From positions 62,001 to 126,000 of the forward strand of contig NZ_JAKKFD010000037.1 of NCBI RefSeq assembly GCF_022229005.1: a DNA stretch of 64,000 bases. The letters run 5' to 3'. The stretch's first letter is position 1. Each line of letters opens with the position of its first letter. The position numbers and the translations under genes were made by a program. Shown here piece by piece: positions 26,787 to 35,833 of the stretch. Under the pieces are notes generated by a model. It saw only the letters and a program-made list of their open reading frames with translations. It did no database searches and was not told where the DNA came from. The DNA is from Micromonospora trifolii. Lineage in GTDB: Bacteria; Actinomycetota; Actinomycetes; Mycobacteriales; Micromonosporaceae.

Positions 26787-27752
26787 TCAGCGGGGTGCGA
26801 CCGGCTTCACCAGCTTGGCGGCGAGACGCTCGGGCTTTGGCCAGCGCACCTGCGTTGCCGCGCCGACCTTCTCGAACAACCAGATCACCCGGGCGGAGAT
26901 GTCCACCTGACCACGCAGCACGCCGTGCCGGGCGCTGGTCGGGTCGGCGTGGTGCAGGTTGTGCCAGCTCTCGCCGAACGACAGGATCGCCAGCGGCCAG
27001 AAGTTCGACGCGCGGTCACCCTGGCGCATCGCGAACGGACGCTCACCGTAGACGTGGCACACCGAGTTGATCGCCCAGGTGACGTGGTGCAGGAGGCCGA
27101 TCCGGACCAGCCCGGCCCAGAAGAACGCGGTCAGCGCGCCCTGCCAGGACCAGGTGACCAGGCCGCCGATCAGCGCCGGGCCGAGCAGCGAGATGGCCAC
27201 CAGCGCGGGGAAGAGCCGATCGACCCGGCTGATGTCCCGGTCGGCGATGAGGTCCGGTGCGAAACGCCCGCGGTTGGACAGCTCCCGGCGGAACAGCCAG
27301 CCCACGTGCGCGTGGAACAGGCCCCGGGTCAACGCCCAGAAGCTGGTGCCGAAGCGCCACGGCGAGTGCGGGTCGCCCTCCAGGTCGGAGAACGCGTGGT
27401 GGCGCCGGTGGTCGGCGACCCACTGAATGATCTCGCCCTGCACCGCCAGCGAACCCGCGACCGCCAGAGTCACCCGCAGCCACCGCTTGGCCTTGAACGA
27501 GCCGTGCGTGAAGTAGCGGTGGAAGCCGACGGTGATGCCGAGCCCGGAGACGACGTACCAGACCAGGCCGATGATCACGTCGCTCCAGCCCAGCCAGCCG
27601 CCCCACGCCACCGGCACGGCGACCAGCAGCGCGACGAAGGGGATCACCACGAAGGCCCAGAGGGCGGCCAGGATGCCGGGGGACTGGCTGCCGTCGGTGA
27701 GTGGTTTGGGGCCGGGTCCGGCGGTGTTGGGATCGAGCAGAGCAGTGGACAT
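26787..27752 (-). CDS. Acyl-CoA/acyl-lipid delta-9 desaturase
   Basis: 321 residues from ATG 27752, with GAGGT upstream. The three histidine boxes of membrane desaturases are present: HRYFTH, HRRHH and HNLHH, with four or so membrane helices between. It uses O2 and a di-iron centre to introduce a cis double bond into saturated acyl chains and so adjusts membrane fluidity. Tandem TACG(T/G)CACCGTA motifs 42-68 bp upstream are probable regulator sites. Confidence 0.93.
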   Translation of the reverse strand: MSTALLDPNTAGPGPKPLTDGSQSPGILAALWAFVVIPFVALLVAVPVAWGGWLGWSDVIIGLVWYVVSGLGITVGFHRYFTHGSFKAKRWLRVTLAVAGSLAVQGEIIQWVADHRRHHAFSDLEGDPHSPWRFGTSFWALTRGLFHAHVGWLFRRELSNRGRFAPDLIADRDISRVDRLFPALVAISLLGPALIGGLVTWSWQGALTAFFWAGLVRIGLLHHVTWAINSVCHVYGERPFAMRQGDRASNFWPLAILSFGESWHNLHHADPTSARHGVLRGQVDISARVIWLFEKVGAATQVRWPKPERLAAKLVKPVAPR

Positions 27753-27793
27753 GGGACCTCGCAGGGGGATGGTAACGATCACAAAGCTACGCC

Positions 27794-27820
27794 TACGTCA
27801 CCGTAACTTACGGCACCGTA
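27794..27820 (-). promoter_or_regulatory. Tandem operator-like palindromes before the desaturase
   Basis: TACGTCACCGTA (27794-27805) and TACGGCACCGTA (27809-27820) are two copies of a TACGG-NN-CCGTA palindrome, 15 bp apart; between them CCGTAACTTACGG forms another perfect inverted repeat. They lie in the expected promoter zone. The neighbouring TetR protein is the obvious candidate binder (inference). Confidence 0.5.
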
Positions 27821-28064
27821 GATCGCACGGGGAAGTTTCGAATCCCCTTCGCGTAACTGCCCGAAGTGGCAGGTCAGCCGGTTAGGTGGCGGCTACCTGA
27901 CCGACCCGGGAGGCGGGCGGCCGACGTGCGGGCCGACCACCCCCGGAAGGTTGAGGCATCGATCGCTCGCCGTGCGGCGGGATGAGCGCTGGCGTCCGAC
28001 GGCCGGGGCGCTAAGGTGTAGCGGCGGGATGTCCATCCCTCGTGCGACGTGCTCGCGTCGCTGA

Positions 28065-28136
28065 TCGGCCGTGGTGTAATTGGCAACACCCGGGTCTTTG
28101 GTACCCGTATTTCAGGTTCGAACCCTGGCGGCCGAG
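28065..28136 (+). tRNA. tRNA-Gln(TTG)
   Basis: Acceptor TCGGCCG (28065-28071) pairs with CGGCCGA (28129-28135); anticodon stem CGGGT/ACCCG with loop CTTTGGT gives anticodon TTG; T arm TCAGG-TTCGAAC-CCTGG. CCA is not encoded. A TAAGGT -10 box lies about 50 bp upstream. Confidence 0.93.
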
Positions 28137-28246
28137 CTGCCCACCTACGTCCGTTTTAGGGTCCGGTGGGGGTAAGAGGAGAACGTGCCGGGCCTCGCGG
28201 CTAGCATGGCCGCGAGAGTGTCCGCCGTCCCGACGGGAGCCACGTC

Positions 28247-29779
28247 GTGCCCCAGCCCCACCTCCGTACCGTCGTCGTACTTGCCGCCGGTGAGGGCAAG
28301 CGGATGAAGTCGACACTGCCCAAGGTGTTGCACCCCCTGCTCGGTCGGACGCTCCTCGGTCACGTGCTGAGCGCCGCCGCCCCGTTGGGTGCCGACCGCA
28401 CCGTCGTCGTGGTGGGGCACGGCGCCGACCAGGTGCGGGCGCACCTGTCCGAGGTCGCCCCGGACGCCACGCCGGTGCTCCAGGCCGAGCAGCTCGGCAC
28501 CGGGCACGCCGTACGGATCGCGCTGGAGGCCGTACCGGACGGTGCCGGCACAGTCGTGGTGATCAACGGTGACGTGCCCCTGCTACGACCCGAGACGGTG
28601 GGCGCGCTGGTGACCGCCCACGAGGACGCCGCCGCGGCGGCCACAGTGCTGGCCGCCGAGGTGCCCGACCCGACCGGCCTCGGGCGGATCGTCCGGGACG
28701 CTGACGGCCACCTGAAGCAGATCGTCGAGGAGCGCGACGCCGACACGACGCAGCGCGCGATTCGGGAGATCAACGCCGGCATCTACGCGTTCGACGCGGT
28801 GCGGCTGCGCGAGGCGCTGGGCAAGCTCTCCACCGACAACGACCAGGGCGAGGAGTACCTGACCGACGTCTTCGGTCTGCTCCGTTCCGCCGGCGAGCCG
28901 GTGGCGGTACACGTCGCCGTGGACCACGTCGAGACGTTGGGCTGCAACGACCGGGTGGAGTTGTCCACGCTGCGCCGGCTGCTCCGCGACCGGATCAACG
29001 AGGCGTGGATGCGCACCGGGGTGAGCCTGCTCGACCCTGCCACCACCTGGATCGACGTGACTGTCGCGCTGGACCGGGACGCGGTCGTCGACCAGAACAC
29101 CCAGTTGCGCGGCGGCACCGTCGTCGGCGCGGGCGCGCTGATCGGGCCTGACGTCACCCTGATCGACACGATCGTCGGCCCCGCCGCGTCGGTGGTCCGT
29201 AGCCACGCCGTCGGCGCCGAGGTGGGCGCGGGCGCGACCGTCGGGCCGTACGCGTACCTCCGGCCGGCCGCCCAGTTGGCCGAGAAGGCGAAGGTCGGCA
29301 CGTTCGTCGAGGTGAAGAACTCGCAGATCGGCGCCGGCGCGAAGGTGCCGCACCTGACCTACGTCGGCGACGCGACGATCGGCGAGCAGACCAACATCGG
29401 TGCCGCGTCGGTCTTCGTGAACTACGACGGGGTCAACAAGCACCGCACGGTGATCGGCAGCCACGCGCGGACGGGTGCGGACAACATGTTCGTGGCACCG
29501 GTCGAGGTGGGTGACGGGGCGTACACGGCGGCCGGTTCGGTGATCGTCGACGACGTGCCGCCAGGGGCGATGGGCGTCGCCCGGGCGCGCCAGCGCAACA
29601 TCGAGGGCTGGGTGGTCAAGCGGCGCGCCGGCACTGCCGCGGCGGACGCGGCGCAGCGGGCCCGCGACGCGAAGGGTGCGTCCGGTACGACTGGTGCCGC
29701 AAGCCACAGTGAGGCAATCCACGGGGCGACCGAGACGGTGGGCGGCGCATCCGGCGCGGGAGATACTGCAACCGAATAG
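28247..29779 (+). CDS. glmU: Bifunctional GlmU: GlcN-1-P acetyltransferase / GlcNAc-1-P uridylyltransferase
   Basis: 510 residues. The N-terminal uridylyltransferase has VVLAAGEGKRMKSTLPKVLHP and the C-terminal left-handed beta helix carries the hexapeptide repeats of the acetyltransferase (VGPYAYLRPAAQLAEKAKVGTFVEVKNSQIG). It makes UDP-GlcNAc for peptidoglycan. A ~50-residue low-complexity tail rich in Ala, Gly and Thr extends past the usual end. GTG start with GGGAG 8 nt upstream. It precedes prs, as in most actinobacteria. Confidence 0.96.
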   Translation: MPQPHLRTVVVLAAGEGKRMKSTLPKVLHPLLGRTLLGHVLSAAAPLGADRTVVVVGHGADQVRAHLSEVAPDATPVLQAEQLGTGHAVRIALEAVPDGAGTVVVINGDVPLLRPETVGALVTAHEDAAAAATVLAAEVPDPTGLGRIVRDADGHLKQIVEERDADTTQRAIREINAGIYAFDAVRLREALGKLSTDNDQGEEYLTDVFGLLRSAGEPVAVHVAVDHVETLGCNDRVELSTLRRLLRDRINEAWMRTGVSLLDPATTWIDVTVALDRDAVVDQNTQLRGGTVVGAGALIGPDVTLIDTIVGPAASVVRSHAVGAEVGAGATVGPYAYLRPAAQLAEKAKVGTFVEVKNSQIGAGAKVPHLTYVGDATIGEQTNIGAASVFVNYDGVNKHRTVIGSHARTGADNMFVAPVEVGDGAYTAAGSVIVDDVPPGAMGVARARQRNIEGWVVKRRAGTAAADAAQRARDAKGASGTTGAASHSEAIHGATETVGGASGAGDTATE

Positions 29780-29837
29780 TCCCTGACCCGCCACCACCGG
29801 GTCGGGTACCGCCGACATAACGGGAGCAGACGGGCCC

Positions 29838-30818
29838 ATGGGCAGCATCGTCGCCGAAAACCGCAAAAGCCTGATGCTCTTTTCCGGACGTGGCTTTCCG
29901 GAGTTGGCCAAGGAGATCGGCGAGGTGCTCGGCGTAGCGCCGACGCCGGCCGACGCGTACGAGTTCGCCAACGGCGAGATCTTCGTACGGTTCAAGGACT
30001 CGGTACGTGGTTCGGACGCCTTCGTGGTGCAGTCCGTCACGCACGGGGTGAACACCTGGGTCATGGAGACCCTGATCATGGTGGACGCGCTGAAGCGGGG
30101 GTCGGCCAAGCGGATCACCGTGGTGCTGCCGTTCTACCCGTACGCCCGCCAGGACAAGAAGCACCGTGGTCGGGAGCCGATCTCGGCCCGCCTGGTGGCG
30201 GACCTGCTGAAGACCGCAGGCGCGAACCGCATCCTCACCGTCGACCTGCATACCGCGCAGATCCAGGGCTTCTTCGACGGCCCGGTGGACCACCTCTTCG
30301 CGATGGACATCCTGGCCGAGTACGTGGAGCACAAGTACGCCGGCCGGCCGATGACAGTGGTGGCGCCGGATTCGGGCCGGGTGCGGGTGGCCGAGCGGTG
30401 GACCGACCGGCTGGGCGGCTGCCCGCTGGCGTTCATCCACAAGACCCGTGACCCGATGAAGCCGAACCAGGTAGTGGCCAACCGGGTGGTCGGCGAGGTG
30501 GAGGGTCGGGTCTGCCTGATCGTCGACGACATGATCGACACCGGGGGCACCATCGCCAAGGCCGCCGACATCCTCAAGGAGTCGGGCGCTGCGGAGATCG
30601 TGGTCGCGTCCACCCATGCGCTGCTGTCCGACCCGGCCACCGAGCGGCTGAAGAACAGCTCGATCAGCGAGATCGTGGTGACGAACACCCTGCCGCTCCC
30701 GCCGGAGAAGCAGCTGGACAAGCTCACAGTGCTGTCGATCGCGCCGCTGCTGGCGCGGGCGATCCGGGAGGTCTTCGACGACGGCTCGGTGACCACCCTC
30801 TTCGGCGGCCTGAGCTGA
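29838..30818 (+). CDS. prs: Ribose-phosphate pyrophosphokinase
   Basis: 326 residues. FSGRGFPELAKEIGEVLG start, KHRGREPISARLVADLL loop and the PRPP-binding CLIVDDMIDTGGT are typical. It makes PRPP from ribose-5-phosphate and ATP for nucleotide, His and Trp synthesis. ATG start, 58 bp after glmU, probably the same transcript. Confidence 0.96.
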   Translation: MGSIVAENRKSLMLFSGRGFPELAKEIGEVLGVAPTPADAYEFANGEIFVRFKDSVRGSDAFVVQSVTHGVNTWVMETLIMVDALKRGSAKRITVVLPFYPYARQDKKHRGREPISARLVADLLKTAGANRILTVDLHTAQIQGFFDGPVDHLFAMDILAEYVEHKYAGRPMTVVAPDSGRVRVAERWTDRLGGCPLAFIHKTRDPMKPNQVVANRVVGEVEGRVCLIVDDMIDTGGTIAKAADILKESGAAEIVVASTHALLSDPATERLKNSSISEIVVTNTLPLPPEKQLDKLTVLSIAPLLARAIREVFDDGSVTTLFGGLS

Positions 30819-30823
30819 TCCTG

Positions 30824-30887
30824 AGCCCCGTTTCCGCCACTCGACACGCTGGCGGGGACGGGGCTGGCAAACTGGTGGAAACGGGGC
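30824..30887 (+). terminator. Terminator with two alternative pairings after prs
   Basis: The segment 30824-30839 (AGCCCCGTTTCCGCCA) pairs with 30850-30865 with two G-T pairs, while its core GCCCCGTTTCC (30825-30835) is also exactly complementary to 30877-30887. The rest of 30888-31151 has no gene; TAGACT at 30970-30975 may be the -10 of rplY, giving a ~175-nt leader. Confidence 0.5.
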
Positions 30888-31151
30888 CGGCACGCTGGTG
30901 GGAGCACCACCGACGCGCCGGTCTTGAGCCGTGATCGGGGACTGCCGGAAACCCTGGAAACAGCTCGGGTAGACTGGTGCGGTTGCCACGGCGAGGGTGC
31001 CCGGCGGGCCGCTGAAAAGCGCCGCACGGAGGCACCGTCATCGACGCGGTGCTCCGGGCAGTCGTTCATGACGCATGAGCCCCAGCGAGCCCCTCGCCCC
31101 AGCACCGTTAGACGACAAGCCGCCGCAGCGAAAAGCATCAGGAGTTTCCCC

Positions 31152-31841
31152 GTGTCCGAGGTAAAGATCAGCGCCGAGCCCCGTACCGAGTTCGGCAAGG
31201 GTGGTGCCCGCCGTACCCGCCGGGCCGGCAAGGTGCCCGCCGTGCTGTACGGCCACGGCGAGAAGCCCAAGCACATCTCGCTGCCGTCGCGGGAGTTCGC
31301 CGCCGCGATCCGCAAGGGCGGTGCCAACCAGCTCTTCGCGATCGACATCGCCGACGGCACCCAGGTGCTGGCGCTGCCGAAGGCGATCCAGCGTGACCCG
31401 ATCCGTGACAGCTTCGAGCACGTCGACCTCATCCTGGTCCGCCGGGGCGAGAAGGTCACCGTCGACGTTCCGGTCCAGCTGACCGGCGAGGCCGCCCGGG
31501 ACACCCTGATCGTGCACGACCACGACACCCTCTCGGTGACCGCTGACGCCACCAAGGTTCCGGACCACCTCGAGGCGTCGATCGAGGGCCTGGAGGCGGG
31601 CACCCTGGTGACCGCCGGTGACGTCGAGCTGCCGACCGGCGTCGAGCTGGCCGTCGACTCGGAGCTGACCGTCGCGTCGATCACCGCCGCCCCGACCGCC
31701 GAGCAGCTCGAGGCGACGCTGCCCGAGGTCGAGGTTGCCACCGACGAGGCCGAGGCCGAGGTCGGCGAGACCACCGAGGGCTCCGAGGGCGCGGACACCG
31801 AGGCGGCCGCCGAGGCCACCGAGGCGCGCACCGAGGCCTGA
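31152..31841 (+). CDS. rplY: 50S ribosomal protein L25 (general stress protein Ctc)
   Basis: 229 residues. The N-terminal L25 domain (KISAEPRTEFGKGGARRTRRAGKVPAVLYGHG) binds 5S rRNA; the C-terminal TL5-type beta domain follows; the last ~45 residues are an acidic Glu/Ala/Thr tail. GTG 31152 is preceded by AGGAG. It keeps the common prs-rplY-pth order. Confidence 0.95.
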   Translation: MSEVKISAEPRTEFGKGGARRTRRAGKVPAVLYGHGEKPKHISLPSREFAAAIRKGGANQLFAIDIADGTQVLALPKAIQRDPIRDSFEHVDLILVRRGEKVTVDVPVQLTGEAARDTLIVHDHDTLSVTADATKVPDHLEASIEGLEAGTLVTAGDVELPTGVELAVDSELTVASITAAPTAEQLEATLPEVEVATDEAEAEVGETTEGSEGADTEAAAEATEARTEA

Positions 31842-31857
31842 TCGGTTCGTACCTTTG

Positions 31858-31893
31858 CGACAGGCGTCCCCGGATGTTCGGGGGCGCCTGTCG
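31858..31893 (+). terminator. Hairpin after rplY
   Basis: CGACAGGCGTCCCC pairs with GGGGGCGCCTGTCG (one G-T pair) 17 bases past the rplY stop; no T run, so readthrough into pth is possible. Confidence 0.6.
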
Positions 31894-31936
31894 GCATATC
31901 GGGAGTCGGTGGGATGGGCGTCGGGAGGGACGGGTC

Positions 31937-32527
31937 GTGACGGACGAGGCGGGGCCGTGGCTGGTGGTCGGCCTGGGCAACCCGGGCCGGGAGTACGCCG
32001 GCAACCGGCACAACGTCGGGTTCATGGTCGCCGAGCTGCTGGCCGGCCGGGTGGGTGCGCGTTTCGGCAGGCACAAGCGGGCGGTGGCCGAGGTGGCCGA
32101 GGCGCGGCTGGGGTTCGGTGGGCCGAAGCTGGTGCTGGTGAAGCCACTGACGTACATGAACCTGTCCGGTGGGCCGGTAGCGGCGTTGGCACAGTTCTAC
32201 AAGGTGCCGACGACGCAGGTGATCGCGGTGCATGACGAGCTGGACATCGACTTCGGTCAGGTGCGGATCAAGTTCGGCGGCGGCGAGGGCGGGCACAACG
32301 GCCTGCGCTCGATGTCGAAGTCGTTGGGGACGAAGGACTACGCCCGGGTGCGGTTCGGCGTCGGCCGCCCGCCGGGGCGGCAGGATCCGGCGGATTACGT
32401 GCTGTCGGATTTTGGCGCGGCCGAGCGCAAGGAGCTCGATTTCCTGGTGGACCGGGCCGCCGATGTGGTGGAGTCGGTGATCACCAAGGGCGTGGAGCCG
32501 ACCCAGAACCTCTACCACGGCAGCTGA
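31937..32527 (+). CDS. pth: Peptidyl-tRNA hydrolase
   Basis: 196 residues from GTG 31937 (GGGAGGGA 6 nt upstream). LVVGLGNPGREYAGNRHNVGFMV holds the catalytic His and substrate-binding Asn; LVKPLTYMNLSGG and GGEGGHNGLRS follow. It recycles peptidyl-tRNAs released from stalled ribosomes. Confidence 0.96.
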   Translation: MTDEAGPWLVVGLGNPGREYAGNRHNVGFMVAELLAGRVGARFGRHKRAVAEVAEARLGFGGPKLVLVKPLTYMNLSGGPVAALAQFYKVPTTQVIAVHDELDIDFGQVRIKFGGGEGGHNGLRSMSKSLGTKDYARVRFGVGRPPGRQDPADYVLSDFGAAERKELDFLVDRAADVVESVITKGVEPTQNLYHGS

Positions 32528-32659
32528 GCCGGGCGGGGCGTACCCGAATCGGAAACGGCGGGCCGGTAGTCTGCGCCTTTCAGCGTGCCGCGACCGGCGA
32601 CGCGAGTCGCGGCGGATCGGCCCGTGCGGGCAGCGCGGCGAGGCGACGGGAGCGGACAG

Positions 32660-33490
32660 ATGAGCAGTCCTCCGATGATCGATGGCGCGTTCGCCCGATG
32701 GTTGGCGTCCCGGGCCGGGCAGGCGCTGCTCGACCTGCGCACGGAGATGGGTTTCGCCGACGCCGGCGCGCTGAAGTCGGCCGGGGACAAGGTGTCGCAC
32801 GACCTGATCCGCACGGAGTTGGCGAAGTGGCGTCCGGGCGACGCGGTGCTCTCCGAGGAGGACGAGGGGTCGCGGTTGGCCTGGGCCGCGGAGGTGAACA
32901 CCGGAGCGCTGTCGCGGTTGAACGCGGACCGGGTGTGGATCGTCGACCCGTTGGACGGCACCCGGGAGTTCTCCGAGGAGGGCCGCTCGGACTGGGCGGT
33001 GCACGTGGCGCTCTGGGCGCGCAACGCGCCGAGTCCGCACGGGCTCATCGCCGGGGCGGTGGGCTTGCCGGCGCAGGACCGGGTGCTGGGCACTGACTAC
33101 CCGCCGGCGTACCCGCCGATGACTGTGGAGGCCGCGGCGGCCGGCGAGCGGAAGATCCGCCTGGCCGCGAGCCGGAGCCGACCGCCGGTCTTCCTGACCG
33201 ATCTGGCCGAGGACGTCGGGGCGCACCTGGTGCCGATGGGCTCGGCCGGAGCGAAAATCGCCGCCGTGGTCACCGGCGAGGTGGACGCGTACATCCACGC
33301 TGGTGGGCAGTACGAGTGGGACTCGGCGGCCCCGATCGCTGTGGCGACGGCCACCGGACTGCACGCTTCCCGGATCGACGGTTCTGCGCTGAAATACAAC
33401 GAGGCGGATCCGCGGCTGCCCGACCTCCTGGTCTGCCGCGAGGATCTCGCCACCCGGTTGCTTGCAGCGCTGCAAAAACATTCCGGGTAG
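32660..33490 (+). CDS. cysQ: 3'(2'),5'-bisphosphate nucleotidase CysQ
   Basis: 276 residues of the inositol monophosphatase superfamily. Metal ligands appear in LSEEDEG and IVDPLDGTREF, and the second site in YEWDSAAPIAVA. CysQ removes the 3'-phosphate of PAP or PAPS. Its place directly before cysD and cysN supports a sulfur-assimilation role rather than inositol phosphate hydrolysis. ATG 32660 follows GGGAGCGG. Confidence 0.9.
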   Translation: MSSPPMIDGAFARWLASRAGQALLDLRTEMGFADAGALKSAGDKVSHDLIRTELAKWRPGDAVLSEEDEGSRLAWAAEVNTGALSRLNADRVWIVDPLDGTREFSEEGRSDWAVHVALWARNAPSPHGLIAGAVGLPAQDRVLGTDYPPAYPPMTVEAAAAGERKIRLAASRSRPPVFLTDLAEDVGAHLVPMGSAGAKIAAVVTGEVDAYIHAGGQYEWDSAAPIAVATATGLHASRIDGSALKYNEADPRLPDLLVCREDLATRLLAALQKHSG

Positions 33491-33510
33491 CCTGAGCGAA
33501 CTTTCTTGAC

Positions 33511-33543
33511 ATGCCCGACCGGAAAGGTCTGGAAATCGGATGA
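33511..33543 (+). CDS. Micro-ORF 1 in the cysD leader
   Basis: ATG plus nine codons (MPDRKGLEIG), whose TGA overlaps the next ATG (ATGA). It has no Shine-Dalgarno; TAGCCT at 33488-33493 could place the transcript start about 10 nt upstream. Translation is unproven; the ATGA linkage to a second micro-ORF and then cysD is what makes it notable. Confidence 0.35.
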   Translation: MPDRKGLEIG

Positions 33544-33569
33544 GCGAGCGAATCGAGCCGGTGTCATGA
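33540..33569 (+). CDS. Micro-ORF 2 in the cysD leader
   Basis: Codes for MSERIEPVS; its start overlaps the stop of micro-ORF 1 and its TGA overlaps the cysD ATG, both as ATGA. GGAAAGG lies about 14 nt upstream. No Cys codons, so it is not a classical cysteine attenuator peptide. Confidence 0.35.
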   Translation: MSERIEPVS

Positions 33570-34477
33570 CCACCCCCGCGGCGTACCAGGTCTCCCACCT
33601 GGACGCCTTGGAAGCGGAGAGCATCTTCGTGATGCGCGAGGTGGTCGCCGAGATGGAACGCCCGGTGATGCTCTTCTCCGGTGGCAAGGATTCGATAGTC
33701 ATGCTGCGGCTCGCGCAGAAGGCGTTCGCCCCGGCCAACGTCCCCTTCCCGGTCATGCACGTCGACACCGGGCACAACTTCCCCGAGGTCCTGGAATACC
33801 GCGACCAGCGGGTCGCCGAGCTGGGGTTGCAGCTCGTGGTGGCGAGCGTGCCGGAGGCCCTGGCCAGTGGCATGGTCCGGGAGTCCGGTGACGGCATGCG
33901 CAACCGGATCCAGACGCCGGTGCTGCTGGACGCGGTGGAGAAGCACCGCTTCGACGCGCTGTTCGGAGGCGCCCGCCGGGACGAGGAGAAGGCCCGGGCG
34001 AAGGAGCGGGTGTTCAGCTTCCGCGACGAGTTCGGTCAGTGGGACCCGAAGAACCAGCGGCCGGAGCTGTGGTCGCTGTACAACGGCCGACACCACCCGG
34101 GCGAGTCGATCCGGGTCTTCCCGTTGTCCAACTGGACCGAGCTGGACGTCTGGCACTACATCGCCCACGAACGCATCCCGCTGCCGTCGATCTACTACGC
34201 GCACGAGCGCGAGGTGATCGAGCGGGACGGCATGTTCTACGCCGTCAACGAGTTCTTCCGCCCCCGCGCTGGTGAGGAGCGGTTCAAGGCGCAGGTGCGC
34301 TACCGCACCGTCGGCGACGCCTCCTGCACCGCCGCGGTCCGTTCCGACGCGGACACCGTGGAGAAGGTCATCGAGGAGGTGGCGGCCACCCGGATCACCG
34401 AGCGCGGCGCCACCCGTGGTGACGACCGGGTCAGTGAGGCCGCCATGGAGGACCGCAAGCGGGAGGGCTACTTCTGA
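33566..34477 (+). CDS. cysD: Sulfate adenylyltransferase subunit 2
   Basis: 303 residues. The PP-loop SGGKDS (near residue 33) and GGARRDEEKARAKERVFSFRD are diagnostic. With CysN it forms APS from ATP and sulfate, the first step of sulfate assimilation. ATG 33566 overlaps the stop of a micro-ORF and lies in the right place for the conserved start (HLDALEAESIFVMREV). cysN follows with a one-base overlap. Confidence 0.96.
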   Translation: MTTPAAYQVSHLDALEAESIFVMREVVAEMERPVMLFSGGKDSIVMLRLAQKAFAPANVPFPVMHVDTGHNFPEVLEYRDQRVAELGLQLVVASVPEALASGMVRESGDGMRNRIQTPVLLDAVEKHRFDALFGGARRDEEKARAKERVFSFRDEFGQWDPKNQRPELWSLYNGRHHPGESIRVFPLSNWTELDVWHYIAHERIPLPSIYYAHEREVIERDGMFYAVNEFFRPRAGEERFKAQVRYRTVGDASCTAAVRSDADTVEKVIEEVAATRITERGATRGDDRVSEAAMEDRKREGYF

Positions 34478-35805
34478 TGAGTACCGAAATCATGGCGTCC
34501 GCGAATGCGGAGGCCCGGGCTGTTACCGGGGCCGGGCCGGAGGCCCGGGCGATGGACCTGCTGCGGTTCGCCACCGCCGGCAGCGTGGACGACGGGAAGT
34601 CGACTCTGATCGGGCGGCTGCTCTACGACACCAAGTCGCTCTTCACCGACCAGCTGGCCGCCGTGGAGGCGGTCAGCGCCGCCCGCGGTGACGAATACAC
34701 CAACCTGGCGTTGCTCACCGACGGTCTGCGGGCCGAGCGGGAGCAGGGCATCACCATCGACGTGGCGTACCGGTACTTCGCCACCCCCCGGCGCAAGTTC
34801 ATCATCGCCGACACTCCGGGCCACATCCAGTACACCCGCAACATGGTCACCGGGGCGTCGACAGCCGACCTGGCGCTGATCCTGGTCGACGCGCGCAAGG
34901 GTCTCGTCGAGCAGTCCCGCCGGCACGCGTTCCTCTGCTCCCTGCTGCGGGTGCCGCACCTGGTCCTCTGTGTCAACAAGATGGACCTGGTCGACTGGTC
35001 GCAGGAGGTCTACGAGCGGATCGCCGACGAGTTCACCGCGTTCGCGGCGAAGCTCGACGCACCGGACCTGACAGTGGTGCCGGTCTCCGCGTTGCGCGGC
35101 GACAACATCGTCACCCGATCGGACAACATGCCCTGGTACGAGGGCCCGTCGCTGCTGCACCACCTGGAGCGGGTGCACATCGCCAGCGATCGCAACCTGG
35201 TCGACGTCCGGTTCCCGGTGCAGTACGTGATCCGTCCGCAGTCCACCACTGTCACCGACTACCGTGGCTACGCCGGCCAGGTCGCCTCCGGCGTGCTGAA
35301 GCCGGGCGACGAGGTGATGGTTCTGCCGTCCGGCTTCACCAGCCGGATCGCCGCCGTGGAGACCGCCGACGGGCCGGTCGCGGAGGCGTTCCCGCCGATG
35401 TCGGTGACGGTACGACTGGCCGACGAGATCGACATCTCGCGTGGTGACCTGATCTGCCGGCCGAACAACGCACCGGCGGTGGCCCAGGATATCGAGGCGA
35501 TGGTCTGCTGGATGGACGAGACGGCCCCCCTGCGGGTCGGCGGCCGGTACGCGATCAAGCACACCACCCGGTCGGCGCGGGCGATCGTGCGCGGGCTGCA
35601 CTACCGGCTGGACATCAACTCCCTGCACCGCGACGAGTCCGCCGACGAACTGCGGCTCAACGAGATCGGCCGGGTGCGACTGCGCACCACGGTGCCGCTG
35701 CTTGCCGACGAGTACCGCCGTAACCGCACCACCGGCGGTTTCGTCATCATCGACGAGGCGACCAACCGCACGGTAGGCGCCGCCATGATCGTCGAAGCCA
35801 GCTAG
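34477..35805 (+). CDS. cysN: Sulfate adenylyltransferase subunit 1 (GTPase)
   Basis: 442 residues. GTPase motifs GSVDDGKSTLIGRLL, DTPGHIQYTRNM and VNKMDL; EF-Tu-like beta barrels follow. GTP hydrolysis drives APS formation by CysD. It ends without the APS kinase (CysC) domain seen in CysNC fusions. TGATG overlap with cysD. Confidence 0.96.
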   Translation: MSTEIMASANAEARAVTGAGPEARAMDLLRFATAGSVDDGKSTLIGRLLYDTKSLFTDQLAAVEAVSAARGDEYTNLALLTDGLRAEREQGITIDVAYRYFATPRRKFIIADTPGHIQYTRNMVTGASTADLALILVDARKGLVEQSRRHAFLCSLLRVPHLVLCVNKMDLVDWSQEVYERIADEFTAFAAKLDAPDLTVVPVSALRGDNIVTRSDNMPWYEGPSLLHHLERVHIASDRNLVDVRFPVQYVIRPQSTTVTDYRGYAGQVASGVLKPGDEVMVLPSGFTSRIAAVETADGPVAEAFPPMSVTVRLADEIDISRGDLICRPNNAPAVAQDIEAMVCWMDETAPLRVGGRYAIKHTTRSARAIVRGLHYRLDINSLHRDESADELRLNEIGRVRLRTTVPLLADEYRRNRTTGGFVIIDEATNRTVGAAMIVEAS

Positions 35806-35833
35806 CCCCAACCCACCGGCTCGCCCGCCCGCA

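Noticed and set aside
33501..33569. Cysteine-responsive attenuator before cysD
   Set aside because: Neither micro-ORF contains Cys codons and no terminator hairpin is seen.
30134..34204. A 1356-codon open frame on the minus strand
   Set aside because: It lies antisense to prs, rplY, pth, cysQ and cysD, all certain genes; long antisense frames are expected at this GC content and the product shows no domain.
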